In this document: piece after piece, positions 27,022 through 37,227 of the stretch | Layout of the letters: each line of letters starts with the position of its first letter | How positions within the stretch are numbered: the stretch's first letter is position 1 | NCBI RefSeq assembly: GCF_009928425.1 | Contig: NZ_JAABNS010000001.1 | Coordinates: 3,472,001 to 3,536,000 of the forward strand | DNA length: 64,000 nucleotides | Direction of reading: 5' to 3' | DNA from: Pseudarthrobacter sp. ATCC 49987 | GTDB lineage: Bacteria > Actinomycetota > Actinomycetes > Actinomycetales > Micrococcaceae | Notes under the pieces: generated by a model | Seen by the model: only the letters and a program-made list of their open reading frames with translations | Database searches by the model: none | What the model was told of the DNA's origin: nothing | Position numbers and translations under genes: made by a program

Positions 27022-28697
27022 GGTTGCTCCTCCTGCGGCGGGTTGGGTTTATCCGGAAAGAGCCCGGAAGGCGCCCCCGTGCCGTCCCAGTTCAGGAGGT
27101 TCACCCGGCCCCGGAGGGTGGTTTCGCCGGGCGCGGAGCCGGAGGTCTGCCGGTCCCGCAGGGCGTTGAAGGTCTCCACCGCCACGGGAACGGGCCTGCC
27201 GCTGGCCTCGCCGAACGGGGAGGAATCCTGCATGCCGGGCCCGCCCTCGAAGTCCAGCGAGCATCCCATCTCCTCGAGGTCGTGGGCCTGTTCCACATGG
27301 GCCTTGGGGATCACGTAGCGCTCCTCGTACTTCGCGATCGCCATCAGCCGGTACATCCCGTACATGGTCTGTCCGTCCATGCCCACGGCCTCGGGGATGG
27401 AGTCGTCCGGGTCGTTGCCCATGCTGATGCCGCGCATGTAGGAGCGCATGGCGGCGAGTTTCTTCAGCACGGCCGTGACCCGGTCCGCGTCGCCGGCTGT
27501 GAAGAGTTCCGCGAGGTATTCCACCGGGATGCGGAGCGCGTCGATGGCGCCGAAGAGGTTGCCGGCGTCCTCGCCGTCGTGCCCCTGGTCCCGCAGCAGG
27601 TCCACCACGGGTGAGAGTGGCGGAACGTACCAGACCATCGGCATGGTCCGGTATTCGGGGTGCAGCGGCAGTGCCACCTTGTAGACCTTGGCGAGGGCGT
27701 AGACGGGCGAGCGCCGGGCGGCGTCGATCCAGTCCTCCGGGATGCCCTGGGCCCGGGCGTCGGCCTGGACGGCGGGGTCGTTCGGGTCCAGCAGGACCTC
27801 CATCTGGGCGTCGTAGAGTTCCTGCGGGTCGGTGACGGCGGCAGCCGCGGTGACGGCGTCGGCGTCGTACAGGAACAGCCCCAGGTACCGCAGCCGGCCC
27901 ACGCAGGTCTCCGAGCAGACCGTCGGCAGTCCCACCTCCACCCGCGGGTAGCAGAAGGTGCACTTCTCGGCCTTGCCGGTCTTGTGGTTGAAGTAGATTT
28001 TTTTGTACGGGCAGCCGGTGACGCACTGCCGCCAGCCGCGGCATTTGTCCTGGTCCACCAGGACGATCCCGTCCTCCACCCGCTTGTAGATCGCGCCGGA
28101 GGGGCAGGAGGCCATGCAGGAGGGGTTGAGGCAGTGCTCGCAGATCCGCGGCAGGTAGAACATAAACGTCTGCTCGTAGGCGAACTTGATCTTGTCCTCT
28201 GATTCGCGCCGGACCTTCTCCACGATCGGGTCCAGATGGCCGTACTCGGTGGAGCCGCCCAGGTCATCGTCCCAGTTCGCGGACCAGGTGATCTTGGTGT
28301 CCTCGCCGGTGATGAGGGACTTGGGCCGGGCCACCGGGAAATCGTCGCCCAGCGGTGCGTCCACGAGCGTCTTGTAGTCGTAGGTCCACGGCTCGTAGTA
28401 GTCCTTGAGCTTGGGCTGGACCGGGCTGGCGAAGATCCCGAAGAGCTTCTTGACCCGGCCTCCGGCCTTGAGGACCAGTTTGCCGCGCTTGTTCAGCACC
28501 CAGCCGCCCTGCCACTTGTCCTGGTCCTCGTAGCGGCGCGGATACCCCTGCCCGGGGCGGGTTTCGACGTTGTTGAACCAGACGTATTCGGTGCCCGCAC
28601 GGTTGGTCCAGGCCTGCTTGCAGGTCACGGAACAGGTGTGGCAGCCGATGCATTTGTCCAGGTTCATGACCATGCCCATTTGAGCCATTACACGCAT
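27018..28697 (-). CDS. narH: Respiratory nitrate reductase beta subunit
   Basis: Iron-sulphur subunit of 559 residues that passes electrons from NarI to NarG. The first cluster-binding set is CIGCHTCSVTCKQAW (about 17-31); further sets are CEHCLNPSCMASCPSGA, CRGWRQCVTGCPYKK (a Trp replaces one Cys, as in NarH's 3Fe-4S site) and KCTFCYPRV. Length is slightly above the E. coli protein. The ATG shares one base with the narG stop (TGATG). The first Met-rich codons leave the exact start uncertain by a few residues. Confidence 0.96.
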   Translation of the reverse strand: MRVMAQMGMVMNLDKCIGCHTCSVTCKQAWTNRAGTEYVWFNNVETRPGQGYPRRYEDQDKWQGGWVLNKRGKLVLKAGGRVKKLFGIFASPVQPKLKDYYEPWTYDYKTLVDAPLGDDFPVARPKSLITGEDTKITWSANWDDDLGGSTEYGHLDPIVEKVRRESEDKIKFAYEQTFMFYLPRICEHCLNPSCMASCPSGAIYKRVEDGIVLVDQDKCRGWRQCVTGCPYKKIYFNHKTGKAEKCTFCYPRVEVGLPTVCSETCVGRLRYLGLFLYDADAVTAAAAVTDPQELYDAQMEVLLDPNDPAVQADARAQGIPEDWIDAARRSPVYALAKVYKVALPLHPEYRTMPMVWYVPPLSPVVDLLRDQGHDGEDAGNLFGAIDALRIPVEYLAELFTAGDADRVTAVLKKLAAMRSYMRGISMGNDPDDSIPEAVGMDGQTMYGMYRLMAIAKYEERYVIPKAHVEQAHDLEEMGCSLDFEGGPGMQDSSPFGEASGRPVPVAVETFNALRDRQTSGSAPGETTLRGRVNLLNWDGTGAPSGLFPDKPNPPQEEQP

Positions 28698-31600
28698 CAG
28701 TACTGCACCTCCTGGGAACGACGGCGGACGGTGGCCACCATGTCGCGCTGGTTTCCGGTGGGGCCAAGGTAGTTGAACGCGTAGGCCAGCTGGGCGTAGG
28801 CGCCGATCAGGTGCGACGGTTTGACCAGCAGCCGGGTCACGGAGTTATGGATCCCGCCCCGCCGCCCGGTGGCCTCGGACTTCGGCACGTCGATGGTGCG
28901 CTCCTGCGCGTGGTGGACGTAGACCACGCCGGCCGGCATCCGGTGGCTGACGATGGCCCGGGCCACCAGCACGCCGTTGATGTTCAGGCATTCCACCCAG
29001 TCGTTGTCCTTGACCTGGATGGACTCCGCGTCGGCGGGGCTCATCCAGACCGTCGGCCCGCCGCGGGACAGCGAGAGCATCAGCAGGTTGTCCTGGTATT
29101 CGGAGTGGATGGACCATTTGGAGTGCGGCGTCAGGTACCGGACCACCACCTCCAGCTGGCCGTCCTGGCCGAGTTTGGGTTCGCCGAACAGGCGGTGCAT
29201 GTCCAGCGGCGGCCGGTAGATCGGCAGCGCCTCGCCGATGTCGATCATCCAGTCGTGGTCGAGGAAGAAGTGCATCCGCCCGGTCAGGGTGTGCCACGGT
29301 TTGAGCCGCTCCACGTTAATGGTGAAGGGGGCGTAGCGCCGGCCGCCCGTCTCGGAGCCGGACCATTCCGGCGAGGTGATCACCGGGACCGGGCCGGCCT
29401 GGGTCTGGGCGAAGGTGATGAACTTCTCCTCGGAACCCTCGGAGAGGTCCGCCAGTTTCCGTCCCGTGCGGACTTCCAGGTCCTTGAACCCCTGCACGGA
29501 CAGCGCACCGTTGGTGGTGCCGGAGAACGCCAGGATGGCCTCCGCCATCTTCGCGTCGGTGTCGATCGCCGGGCGGCCGTCCGCGGCGCCGCCGAGCATC
29601 ACGCCGTTGGAGCGGCTGAGCCGGTCCAGCGGGCCGGCGAGTTTGTAGGTGACGTTCTTGACCGTGAAGCCCAGCTTGTCGGCCAGCGGCCCGACGGCGG
29701 CCAGCTTGTCCGCGATGGCCGTGTAGTCCCGCTCCACCACCGAAAAAATGGGCATGTTCTGCCCGGGCACCGCGGGGATGGCCGTGTCCCGCCAGTCCCG
29801 CACGATCCCGCCGGGCTGGGCGAGCTGGCCGGGGGTGTCGTGCTGCAGCGGCACGCTGACGAGGTCCCGGCGGACGCCCAGGTGGGTCCTGGCCTGCCGG
29901 GAGAACTCCTGGGCCAGCAGGTGGAACATGTCGAAGTCGGTTTTGGTCTCCCACGGCGGGTCGATCGCCGGGGTGAAAGCGTGCACAAAGGGGTGCATGT
30001 CAGTGGAGGACAGGTCGTGCTTCTCGTACCAGGTGGCGGCCGGGAACACGACGTCGGACAGCAGAGTGGTGGAGGTCATCCGGAAGTCGGCGGAGACCAG
30101 CAGGTCCAGTTTTCCTTCCGGCGCCTGCTCGTGCCATTTCACGTCCCGGGGTTTGAGCCCTTCGGCGTGGTCCTTGCCCAGGACATTGTTGTGGGTGCCC
30201 AGCAGGTTCCTCAGGAAGTACTCGTTGCCCTTGGCGGAGGAGCCGAACAGGTTGGAGCGCCACAGCACGAGGGTCCGCGGCCAGTTTTCCGGGGCGTCCA
30301 CGTCCTCGATCGCCGGGTTCAGGGTGCGGTTCTTGAGCGCGTCCGCGATGTAGCTGGGGGTGTCCGTGGCGGTTCCGGCGGCGACGGCGGCTTCGGCCTC
30401 GTCCGCGAGGTCCAGCGGGTTGCGGTCGAACTGCGGGTAGAACGGCATCCAGCCGAGCCGGGCGGACTGGGCCAGCGCGTCCGCGGTGTGCATGCCGTCC
30501 AGGGCCCCGGTGGACAGCGGGGATTTCAGCGCATCCGCGGAGTAGCCGTCCTGCCGCCACTGGTCCGTGTGCATGTACCAGTAGCCGGTGCCGATCATGG
30601 TCCGCGGCGGCCGTGCCCAGTCCAGCGCGTTCGCCAGCGACACCCAGCCGGTGGCGGGGCGGGTCTTTTCCTGGCCGACATAGTGCGCCCAGCCGCCGCC
30701 GTTGCGGCCCATGCAGCCGGTCAGCATCACGAGGGCCAGGACCGCCCGGTAGGTGGTGTCGCCGTGGAACCACTGGCAGATCCCGGCGCCCATGATGATC
30801 ATGGAGCGTCCCTTGGACTCCTCGGCGTTCCGGGCGAATTCCCGCGCCACCCGGATGCAGGCCTGCGCGGGAACGGACGTAATCTCCTCCTGCCAGGCCG
30901 GGGTGTACGGCGTCGTGGCGTCGTCATATCCGGCGGCCCACCCCCCGGAAGCCCTTCGCGGCCTACGCCGTACTGGGCCAGCATGAGGTCGAAGACGGTG
31001 GTGACCAACTGGCCCTCCACCTCGATGACCGGCACCCCGCGCCGGAGCACGCTGCCGGTGCCGTCCGCCTCCTCGAAGCAGGGCAGCTGGATCTCGGCGC
31101 TCGCCCCGGAGACTTCCATGAGGGACAGCGCCGGTTCGATCCCCTCGAGGTCCAGGTTCCATTTGCCCTCGCCGCTGCCGGAGTAGCGGAATCCCATGGA
31201 GCCGTTGGGGACGGCCGGGCGTCTGGTCTTCTTGTCGAACAGGACGGTGCGGAAGGCCGCGTCCTCGGCCAGGGACTCGGCCGGGAGGTCCTTGGCGGTG
31301 AGGAACTTCGACGGGGTGAGCGAGCCGTCGTCGCGCCGTTCGAGCCGGACCAGGAACGGCAGGTCGGTGTACTGGCGGACGTAATCGGAGAAAAACGGGA
31401 CCTCGCGCTCGACGAAGAACTCCTTCAGCATGACGTGGCCCATGGCCAGTGCGGCGTCGGTTCCGGCCTGCGCTGGCAGCCATTCGTCGGCGAACTTCGT
31501 GTTGTCCGCGTAGTCCGGGCTGACCGTGACCACCTTGGTGCCGCGGTACCGCACCTCGGCCATCCAGTGCGCATCCGGGGTCCGGGTGACGGGAACGTTG

Positions 31601-32400
31601 GAGCCCCACATCATGAGGTAGCCGGCGTCCCACCAGTCGCCGGATTCCGGGACGTCGGTCTGGTCCCCGAACACCTGCGGGCTGGCCACGGGCAGGTCCG
31701 CGTACCAGTCGTAGAAGGACGTCATCACCCCGCCGATCAGCTGGATGAACCGGGTCCCGACCGCGTGCGAGACCATGGACATCGCCGGGATCGGCGAGAA
31801 ACCGGCGCAGCGGTCCGGGCCGTAGGTCTTGATCGTGTTGACGTGCGCGGCGGCCGCGATCTCGATCGCTTCCTGCCAGGACACCCGCACCAGGCCGCCT
31901 TTGCCGCGTGCCTGCTGGTAGCGGCGGCGCCGTTCCGGGTCCCCGACGACGTCGGCAAAGGCCAGCGCCGGGTCGCCCAGCCGGGCTTTGGCCTCGCGGT
32001 ACATCTCGACGAGGACGCCCCGTGCGTAGGGGAAGCGGACACGGGTGGGCGAGTAGGTGTACCAGGAAAAGGCCGCCCCGCGGGGGCAGCCTCTCGGTTC
32101 GTATTCCGGGCTGTCCGGGCCCACCGAGGGGTAGTCCGTCTGCTGGGATTCCCACGTGATGATGCCGTCTTTGACGTACACCTTCCAGGAGCAGGAACCG
32201 GTGCAGTTCACCCCGTGGGTGGAGCGGACCACCTTGTCGTGGCTCCACCGGTCCCGGTAGAAGATGTCACCCTTGCGGCCCCCCTCCCGGAACACCGCCC
32301 TGCCGTCGTCGGTCTGGTCCCATTTCGTGAAAAATCGGCCCAGCTTCAACATTGCGTCCGAGGCGGGTCCATCTAACCCCGCAGGGTCTCCGGCAGTCAT
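28697..32400 (-). CDS. narG: Respiratory nitrate reductase alpha subunit, with an apparent frameshift
   Basis: Catalytic subunit that reduces nitrate to nitrite at a Mo-bis-MGD centre. The N-terminal part holds the FS0 ligands (HGVNCTGSC, then GCPRG) and the molybdenum-binding Asp in SFYDWYADLP (Asp231). The reading frame that carries residues 1 to ~485 runs into unrelated Arg/Pro-rich sequence after YGVGREGLPG; the matching continuation (GYDDATTPYTPAWQEE) is in the frame one base over. The shift maps to a run of six G on the coding strand at 30941-30946. Seven would restore a 1,234-residue protein, the normal NarG length. All other parts and the rest of the operon are intact, so a sequencing slip or a recent mutation are both possible. 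No convincing FNR site was seen in the 109 bases upstream. Confidence 0.93.
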
Positions 32401-32509
32401 GCCCCCAAGCTAGGGGCCGCACCCGGGCCCCGATAGGGCCATGCGGCACTGGGCAGTTCCCTTCAGGAAGAACCAGCGGGAGCCGGCCGCGGGGCAGGCT
32501 CGACCGGGC

Positions 32510-33259
32510 TCAGGCGAAGCTCTCCAGTTCCACGCCCGCGCTTTCGAGGGCCGCCCGGACCGCGGCCGCCGTGGCGACGGACCCTGGGGTGTCGCCGTGG
32601 ATGCACAGGGAGTGCGGTTCGAGCCGGAGCACGGTGCCGTCCACGGCCTCGACTTCGCCCTTCGTGGCCAGGCGCACGGCCCGTTCGGCGATCCGGCCGA
32701 CGTCGTCCAGCATTGCACCGTCCTGCGAGCGCGGCATGAGGGTCCCGTCCGGCAGGTAGGCGCGGTCGGCGAAGGCCTCGGCGAAGACCGGGTGGCCGGC
32801 CTCCTGGGCGATGCCGAGGAGGGCGGAGCCCGGGAAACCCAGGACGGGAAGTCCCGGATCGTAGGCCTGGATGGCGGCGACCACCGCGGAGGCCTGCTCG
32901 GCGTCGCGCACTGTCCGGTCGTAGAGCGCCCCGTGCAGCTTGACGTAGTCCACCGAGGCGCCGACGGCGTGTGCCACCCCGTCCAGGGCGCCGAGCTGGT
33001 ACAGCACGGCGCCGAAGAGGTCATCGAACGTGATGTCCATGGCCCGGAGACCGAAGCCGGCGAGGTCCGGGTAGCCCAGGTGCGCGCCCACCCGGACGTC
33101 GAGCTCGTAGGCGGCCCGGCAGGTGTCCAGCATGGTCACGGGGTCCCCTGCGTGCAGCCCGCAGGCCACGCTGGCGCTTGTGACCAGCGGAAACATCGCC
33201 GCGTCGTCGCCCATGGTCCAGGTCCCGAAGGACTCGCCCAAGTCAGCGTTCAGATCCAA
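32510..33259 (-). CDS. pxpA: 5-oxoprolinase subunit A, LamB/YcsF family
   Basis: A 249-residue TIM-barrel-like protein with the family N-terminus DLNADLGESFG and the HGDTPGS motif near the end. With PxpB and PxpC it hydrolyses 5-oxoproline to glutamate using ATP. No pxpB or pxpC gene is in this window, so partners must lie elsewhere or the protein works differently here. It overlaps the upstream membrane-protein gene by ten bases. Confidence 0.9.
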   Translation of the reverse strand: MDLNADLGESFGTWTMGDDAAMFPLVTSASVACGLHAGDPVTMLDTCRAAYELDVRVGAHLGYPDLAGFGLRAMDITFDDLFGAVLYQLGALDGVAHAVGASVDYVKLHGALYDRTVRDAEQASAVVAAIQAYDPGLPVLGFPGSALLGIAQEAGHPVFAEAFADRAYLPDGTLMPRSQDGAMLDDVGRIAERAVRLATKGEVEAVDGTVLRLEPHSLCIHGDTPGSVATAAAVRAALESAGVELESFA

Positions 33260-34134
33260 AACGTGCCGCCATTCTTCGCTGATTCGTCCTTGCCGGCCGT
33301 GTTGGCCGTATCGGCCGTGCTGGCCGGGTGCCGCACCGCTGCGCTCTGCACGGCTACCGGGGCGTCGGGTTCCGCGGTGCCCCCGAGTTCGCCGGGAATG
33401 ACGAGCGGCATCGGGCCGAACGCTTCTTTGGCGTTCGCGACGACGGCGCGGCCCATCATCCGGTTGCCCACGCCGCCCACGACGGCGCCGATGCCGAACG
33501 GCAGCGCCCGGCCCAGCAGGGCCGTCCCCTGCTGTTTCAGCAGGGTCCGCAGGAACATCGTCTGGATCCGTTCCCGCACCGAGCCGAAGCCGGCCAGCGG
33601 AACCCGGCGGGCGAAGAGGGAGCCCCAGGCCTGGGTGGGGCCCCTGCCCTGCCCGGCCGTCTGCCCGCTCAGCGAGCTCAACAGGGCGGTGCCTTCCTCG
33701 CCCAGCATGATCGCCATGACCAGGGTGCTGGCCTTCTCCGGGTCCACCAGCCGCACACCGTGGAGTTCGGCGAGGGAGGTGGAGAAGAGTGCGGTGGCCT
33801 CGAGGAAACCAACGGTCGCGGCGGCCGAGAGGCCCAGGGCGGCGGCGGTCCCGACGCCGGGAATCACGGCGGCACCACCGACGAGCGCGCCGCCGCCGGT
33901 GACAGCCATGAGGTAGTCCCGTTCCAGCCTGGCGGCGAGCTGCTCCGCGGTGGCGTGCGGATGCTTTCGCTGGAGCCGGCGGAGGTTCGCCAGGACCAGC
34001 GGGCGCTGGACTTCAACGGCCCGCAGGAGCACGTTGTGGACGCCCGGCTTGGGCTTGCCCTGGGCGTCGAACATCGCATTGTGAGCTGACTGCTGGGCAA
34101 TCTTGATTGCCGGGTTGCTTCGCTTGGCCATCAT
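33250..34134 (-). CDS. Unknown protein with hydrophobic core, possibly EcsC-like
   Basis: About 294 residues. The N-terminal third is basic and helical; the middle has Gly/Ala-rich hydrophobic stretches (AVTGGGALVGGAAVIPGVGTAAALGLSAAATVG and ALPFGIGAVVGGVGNRMMG) that resemble those of EcsC-family proteins, though I am not sure of the family. The C-terminus is an Ala/Pro-rich disordered tail. The start is ATG 34134, seven bases after GGGAGAGG; an ATG at 34152 is less likely. The promoter region holds a perfect GTGTTAACAC palindrome at 34174-34183. Confidence 0.72.
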   Translation of the reverse strand: MMAKRSNPAIKIAQQSAHNAMFDAQGKPKPGVHNVLLRAVEVQRPLVLANLRRLQRKHPHATAEQLAARLERDYLMAVTGGGALVGGAAVIPGVGTAAALGLSAAATVGFLEATALFSTSLAELHGVRLVDPEKASTLVMAIMLGEEGTALLSSLSGQTAGQGRGPTQAWGSLFARRVPLAGFGSVRERIQTMFLRTLLKQQGTALLGRALPFGIGAVVGGVGNRMMGRAVVANAKEAFGPMPLVIPGELGGTAEPDAPVAVQSAAVRHPASTADTANTAGKDESAKNGGTFWI

Positions 34135-34196
34135 CGCCTCTCCCTGAACCATAAGTGTGCTGAGCTTCGTCTTGTGTTAACACTAGGCTACGGGGA

Positions 34197-34247
34197 GCGG
34201 GCAGTTCGAGGCGGACCGGCGGCACCCATCCGCCTCGAACTGCCCGC
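34197..34247 (-). terminator. 19-bp hairpin after the semialdehyde dehydrogenase
   Basis: Perfect 19-base arms (34197-34215 and 34229-34247) around a 13-base loop, 15 bases after the stop codon of the dehydrogenase gene. There is no T-run, which is common for actinobacterial terminators. Confidence 0.8.
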
Positions 34248-34262
34248 AGGCTGCTGCCGGGT

Positions 34263-35636
34263 TTAGCGCGGGGTCCGGATGAGCTTCTTGTTGACGAACT
34301 CATTCATGCCGAACCGTGCCAGTTCGCGCCCGACGCCGGAGCGCTTCACCCCGCCGAACGGCAGGTCCGCCTGGGTTTCGGCCACGGAATTGATGAAGAC
34401 CATGCCGGTGTCCAGCCGGTCCGCGACCTCCTTGGCTTTCCCGGTATCGGCGCTGAAGACCGCACCGCCCAGCCCGTAGGGGGAACCGTTGGCCAGTTCG
34501 ATGGCCTCTTCCACGGTGGCGACCTTGTAGATGACCGCTGCCGGGCCGAAGAGCTCTTCGGAGAATGCGCGCATCCCGGGGGTGACATCGGTCAGCACGG
34601 TGGGCTCCACGTAGGCGCCGGGGCCGTCGACGTGGTGTCCGCCGGTCCGCAGGGTGGCGCCCTTGTCCACGGCGTCCTGGATCTGTTCGATGAGGCCGTC
34701 CGCGGCGCTCTGCGAGGAGAGCGGCCCGAAGCGGGTGTCGGCGAGCAGGGGGTCGCCCGGCTTGATCGCGGACATCCGGGCAGTGAATTTCTCCACAAAT
34801 GCCTCGTAGAGGTCCTCGAGGATGATGAAACGCTTCGAGGCCGTGCACGCCTGGCCGGCGTTCCCCATCCGGCCGCTGACCGCTGCCTTGACGGTGGCGT
34901 CGAGGTCATCGGAGTCGAGGACGATGAAGGGATCACTCCCGCCCAGTTCCAGCACGTACTTCTTCAGGTTCCTTCCGGCCACCTCGGCAACCGCCGAGCC
35001 TGCCCGCTCGCTGCCGGTCAGCGAGACACCCTGGACGCGGCCGTCCGCGATGACCTCGGCAACCTGTTCGTTACTCAGGAACAGGTTGATGTAGGCGCCT
35101 TCGGGGAGTCCGGCGTCCTGGAAGATCTGCTCGATGGCGAGGGCAGACTGCGGGCAGCTGCCGGCGTGCTTGAGCAGGATGGTGTTGCCGAGGATCAGGT
35201 TGGGGGCGGCGAACCGGGCCACCTGATAGTAGGGGTAGTTCCACGGCATGATGCCCAGGAGCGGTCCGACCGGCGCGGAGCGGACAATGGCCTCCCCGCC
35301 GCCCTTGACGTCCAGCAGCTCGTCCTTGAGGAAGGAGGGCCCCTCTTCGGCGTAGTACGCGTAGATGTCGGCCACGAGGCCCACCTCGCCCCGGGACTGG
35401 GCCAGGGGCTTGCCCATTTCCGTGGCAATCAGCCGGGCCAGTTCGTCCTGGCGTTCCCGGTACAGTTCGGCCACGCGGGCAATCACCTTGGCGCGGGCCT
35501 CCACGGGCGCCGCTTGCCAGTCCCCGAAGGCAGCCTTCGACGCAGCGAGCGCGCCCTCCACCTCGCCCGCGGTGGCGAGCGGGAATTCCTTCAACGTTTC
35601 TCCGGTCGCGGGGTTCACTGTCTTGTAGGCCGTCAT
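34263..35636 (-). CDS. NAD(P)-dependent succinate-semialdehyde dehydrogenase-type enzyme
   Basis: Aldehyde dehydrogenase of 457 residues. The catalytic Cys lies in [13 protein letters not shown], the general base Glu in [11 protein letters not shown] and the cofactor loop in [10 protein letters not shown]. The sequence is of the GabD/SSADH class, which oxidises succinate semialdehyde to succinate in GABA breakdown, though related enzymes act on other aldehydes. No GABA transaminase gene is adjacent. ATG 35636 fits the family N-terminus ([13 protein letters not shown]) and has GGTGGA before it; the open frame extends further upstream. Confidence 0.88.
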   Translation of the reverse strand: MTAYKTVNPATGETLKEFPLATAGEVEGALAASKAAFGDWQAAPVEARAKVIARVAELYRERQDELARLIATEMGKPLAQSRGEVGLVADIYAYYAEEGPSFLKDELLDVKGGGEAIVRSAPVGPLLGIMPWNYPYYQVARFAAPNLILGNTILLKHAGSCPQSALAIEQIFQDAGLPEGAYINLFLSNEQVAEVIADGRVQGVSLTGSERAGSAVAEVAGRNLKKYVLELGGSDPFIVLDSDDLDATVKAAVSGRMGNAGQACTASKRFIILEDLYEAFVEKFTARMSAIKPGDPLLADTRFGPLSSQSAADGLIEQIQDAVDKGATLRTGGHHVDGPGAYVEPTVLTDVTPGMRAFSEELFGPAAVIYKVATVEEAIELANGSPYGLGGAVFSADTGKAKEVADRLDTGMVFINSVAETQADLPFGGVKRSGVGRELARFGMNEFVNKKLIRTPR

Positions 35637-35865
35637 AAATCCACCATCTCCGATTCTGAGTAATCCAGCTCCATCGGGCCCACGGCCGCCGCCGCGTTGA
35701 AGCAGCATTGCGGCCATAAGGGCCCAGTACGTCGGAACGGGCTGTCCTGGTGAGGTCGCCCGTCCCATTAGGCGGCAACCCGGACGCCCCGCCGCCTATT
35801 CCATCGGATCGTTCGCGGCCCGGATCCGCCGCCCCCTTGCAGTGCCGGGCACCTAGACTGGAGCC

Positions 35866-37227
35866 ATGCGCTCACTGCGGGCCCTCCGACCATTCGCGCA
35901 CCGGGAATACCGGGTGCTGATTGCGGCCCTGGCCATCTCCATTTTCGGCTCCGGGATGTGGGCCGTGGCGATGGTCTATGAGGTGATCCATCTGGGCGGG
36001 GGCCCGCTGGAGCTCTCCCTCGTGGCGGCGGCGGGCAGCGTGGGCCTCGTCGCGTTTGTGCTTGCGGGCGGCATCGCGGCGGACCGGTTCCCGCAGCGGC
36101 TCCTCATCATCGCGGTGGAGGGGGCCAACCTGGGTGTCATCGCCGGCATCAGCGGGCTGGCCATGCTGGGCTGGCTGCAGCTCTGGCATCTCGCGCTCGG
36201 TGCGTTTGTGCTGGGCGTCGGGGCGGCGTTCTTCTTCCCCGCGTACTCCGCCATCCTCCCGAGGATCCTGCCGCCGGAGGACCTGCTCGCGGCCAATGGC
36301 ATGGAGGGGACCATGCGGCCCATCCTGCAGCAGGCCACCGGTCCCGCCGTCGCCGGCATCCTGGTCGCCGCGCTGTCCCCCGCGCACGCTGTGACCGGTG
36401 TGGCGGTGTGCCACCTGCTGGCTTTTTCCATCCTCAACCTGCTCCATCGCCAGCCCCGCCCAGGGTCGGAGGTCAGTGACGGGAGCGCTGGTTCCGGAAC
36501 CGGCGAGCGCGCCAGGACGTCCCTTTTGCACGACCTCCGCGAGGGTGTCAGCTACACGGTCCGCACGCCCTGGCTGCTGTGGACCTTGCTGTGGGCCTGC
36601 ATCTCCGTGCTGTTCCTGATCGGCCCCATTGAGGTGCTCCTGCCGTTCGTGGTCCGCGACCAGCTCGGCGGCGACTCGCGCATGTTCGGCTTCCTGCTCG
36701 CGATCATGGGCGTCGGCGGCGCCGCAGCCTCGCTGGCCACGGCCTCATTCCCGCTTCCGCGCCGCTACCTCAGCGTCATGATGGTGAGCTGGGGTGCCGG
36801 CAGCCTGCCGCTCGCCGCCGTCGGCGTCATCGACAGTTTCTGGGCGCTGGCGGCCGCGCTCTTCATCTTCGGCGCGACCGGCGGCATGGGCATGGTCATC
36901 TGGGGAACCCTGCTGCAGCGCCGGGTGCCGCCGCACCTGCTGGGCCGCGTCTCAAGCTTGGATTTCTTCGTTTCACTCGCCCTGATGCCGGTCTCCATGG
37001 CCCTGGCCGGACCCGCCGCCGAGGTGCTTCCGGTCGGCCTGATCTTCCTGGTCGCCGGGACGGTGTGCCCGGTCATGGCCGTGATTGCCATGGCTATCGC
37101 GCGGATGCCGGTCGACGAACTCGCCCATCCGCTGGACGACGGCCGGGAGGCCTTCGGCGCGGATGGCACAGCCCCGGCCGAAGCCCCCGGAGCAGGGCAA
37201 CCCGGTCCGACGCAACGCCGGTCCTAG
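35866..37227 (+). CDS. MFS transporter, probable drug-efflux type
   Basis: A 453-residue protein with twelve predicted helices. The loop between helices 2 and 3 reads AGGIAADRFPQR, the MFS motif A. It resembles the enterobactin-exporter/MFS_3 class (FAHREYRVLIAALAISIFGSGMW at the start). Substrate unknown. The C-terminus is hydrophilic. Its TAG stop and the TAG stop of the convergent GH65 gene share the palindrome CTAG. Confidence 0.88.
   Translation: MRSLRALRPFAHREYRVLIAALAISIFGSGMWAVAMVYEVIHLGGGPLELSLVAAAGSVGLVAFVLAGGIAADRFPQRLLIIAVEGANLGVIAGISGLAMLGWLQLWHLALGAFVLGVGAAFFFPAYSAILPRILPPEDLLAANGMEGTMRPILQQATGPAVAGILVAALSPAHAVTGVAVCHLLAFSILNLLHRQPRPGSEVSDGSAGSGTGERARTSLLHDLREGVSYTVRTPWLLWTLLWACISVLFLIGPIEVLLPFVVRDQLGGDSRMFGFLLAIMGVGGAAASLATASFPLPRRYLSVMMVSWGAGSLPLAAVGVIDSFWALAAALFIFGATGGMGMVIWGTLLQRRVPPHLLGRVSSLDFFVSLALMPVSMALAGPAAEVLPVGLIFLVAGTVCPVMAVIAMAIARMPVDELAHPLDDGREAFGADGTAPAEAPGAGQPGPTQRRS

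Noticed and set aside
28811..31186. Long plus-strand ORF (791 codons) over narG
   Set aside because: Antisense to a clear NarG sequence; Arg/Val/Gly-rich with no domain. GC-rich genes often leave open antisense frames.
32401..32509. FNR or DosR-type site before narG
   Set aside because: No TTGAT-N4-ATCAA and no GGGACTT-type palindrome seen; a short TTCC/GGAA symmetry is too weak to name.
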